The notes under the pieces: model-generated
Seen by the model: only the letters and a program-made list of their open reading frames with translations
What the model was told of the DNA's origin: nothing
Databases searched by the model: none
Made by a program: the position numbers and the translations under genes
Origin: Pseudomonas sp. VD-NE ins
GTDB taxonomy: Bacteria > Pseudomonadota > Gammaproteobacteria > Pseudomonadales > Pseudomonadaceae
Reading direction: 5' to 3'
Length of the DNA: 64,000 nt
Assembly (NCBI RefSeq): GCF_031882575.1
Contig: NZ_CP134772.1
Location: 3,615,001 to 3,679,000, forward strand
Part shown: positions 63,756 through 64,000 of the stretch, piece by piece
Layout: the number at the start of each line of letters is the position of its first letter
How positions within the stretch are numbered: the first letter of the stretch is position 1

Positions 63756-64000
63756 TTAATCGAACTCTTTTTCCAGCCAGGCATCCTCCGCAATATCCAG
63801 TTCATCACCACTGAATCGCTGTTCGGCAAACGGATCGGCGTGCAGATGAAAGCCGTTCTGCTCCCAGAACCCCGGTTGTTCCTGATCGACAAACTCCAGC
63901 CCGCGCAACCATTTGGCGCTCTTCCAGAAATACCGCCCCGCCACCACCAGCCGCAGTGGCCAGCCATGTTGCGCGGTCAGCGGTTGGCCGGCGTAATGGG
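63756..64000 (-). CDS. Sulfite-oxidase-type molybdopterin oxidoreductase, N-terminus outside window
   Basis: Only the last 81 residues or so are visible. HGWPLRLVVAGRYFWKSAKW, followed by LRGLEFVDQEQPGFWEQNGF, matches the C-terminal part of sulfite-oxidase-like (YedY/SorA-type) molybdenum cofactor enzymes. The catalytic Cys lies in the missing part. It ends nine bases before the REP pair. The specific enzyme cannot be decided from this fragment. Confidence 0.75.
   Translation of the reverse strand, partial: HYAGQPLTAQHGWPLRLVVAGRYFWKSAKWLRGLEFVDQEQPGFWEQNGFHLHADPFAEQRFSGDELDIAEDAWLEKEFD

Overview
The window looks like a chromosomal segment from a fluorescent Pseudomonas (P. fluorescens group). 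The evidence is GC-rich coding DNA, Pseudomonas-type REP palindromes (19967-19997; an inverted pair at 63653-63746), and families typical of the genus: DUF6124, DUF6555, CigR-like and DUF3772/MscS proteins, FixJ-type regulators and MocR regulators. I see no rRNA or tRNA gene, CRISPR array, prophage or complete insertion sequence.

Layout. 1-12 kb: a truncated GABA permease; a very large sensor kinase (degenerate protein kinase, AAA ATPase, GAF, PAS and histidine kinase in one chain) with its FixJ-type response regulator; a GlxA-type AraC regulator; a receiver-only response regulator; an NDH-2-like flavoprotein; and a metallo-beta-lactamase-fold hydrolase. Two near-identical palindromes lie upstream of the receiver gene and of the flavoprotein gene, suggesting one regulon. 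12-20 kb: small housekeeping and hypothetical genes, a structured leader before a DUF6124 gene, a secreted aldose-epimerase-like protein with a LacI/Cra-type operator in its promoter, and a nucleotidyltransferase remnant. 20-24 kb: an autotransporter adhesin split by a one-base frameshift. 24-27.5 kb: a cobalamin riboswitch followed by a B12 uptake operon (receptor, 2Fe-2S ferredoxin-like protein, BtuF). 27.5-39 kb: formaldehyde-dehydrogenase-like enzyme, hemerythrin, DAO flavoprotein, MocR regulator, PanB paralogue, acetyltransferases, methyltransferases, a CigR-like protein, a periplasmic hydrolase, and the scar of a deleted AraC/DMT gene pair. 39-46 kb: a four-gene old-yellow-enzyme operon behind a NemR-type operator, then a glutamate/dicarboxylate symporter, a VOC protein and a divergent LysR regulator. 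46-48.5 kb: a mechanosensitive channel.

48.5-58.3 kb is the most unusual part. Nine co-directional, overlapping or tightly spaced genes encode a class III aminotransferase, GNAT acetyltransferase, HldE-type nucleotidyltransferase, beta-phosphoglucomutase-like HAD enzyme, NAD-dependent sugar epimerase, GH65 glycoside phosphorylase, MFS exporter, DegT sugar aminotransferase and LhgO-like FAD oxidase. They start from an AT-rich control region. I read this as an unassigned pathway making and exporting an aminated, phosphorylase-dependent sugar-type metabolite. The product is unknown.

58.9-64 kb: a DUF3574 lipoprotein, a MITE-like repeat that supplies the C-terminus of an APC permease, a TonB-dependent receptor translationally coupled to that permease, a REP pair, and the end of a sulfite-oxidase-type molybdoenzyme. 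Functions are assigned from protein motifs read by eye; no database search was run.
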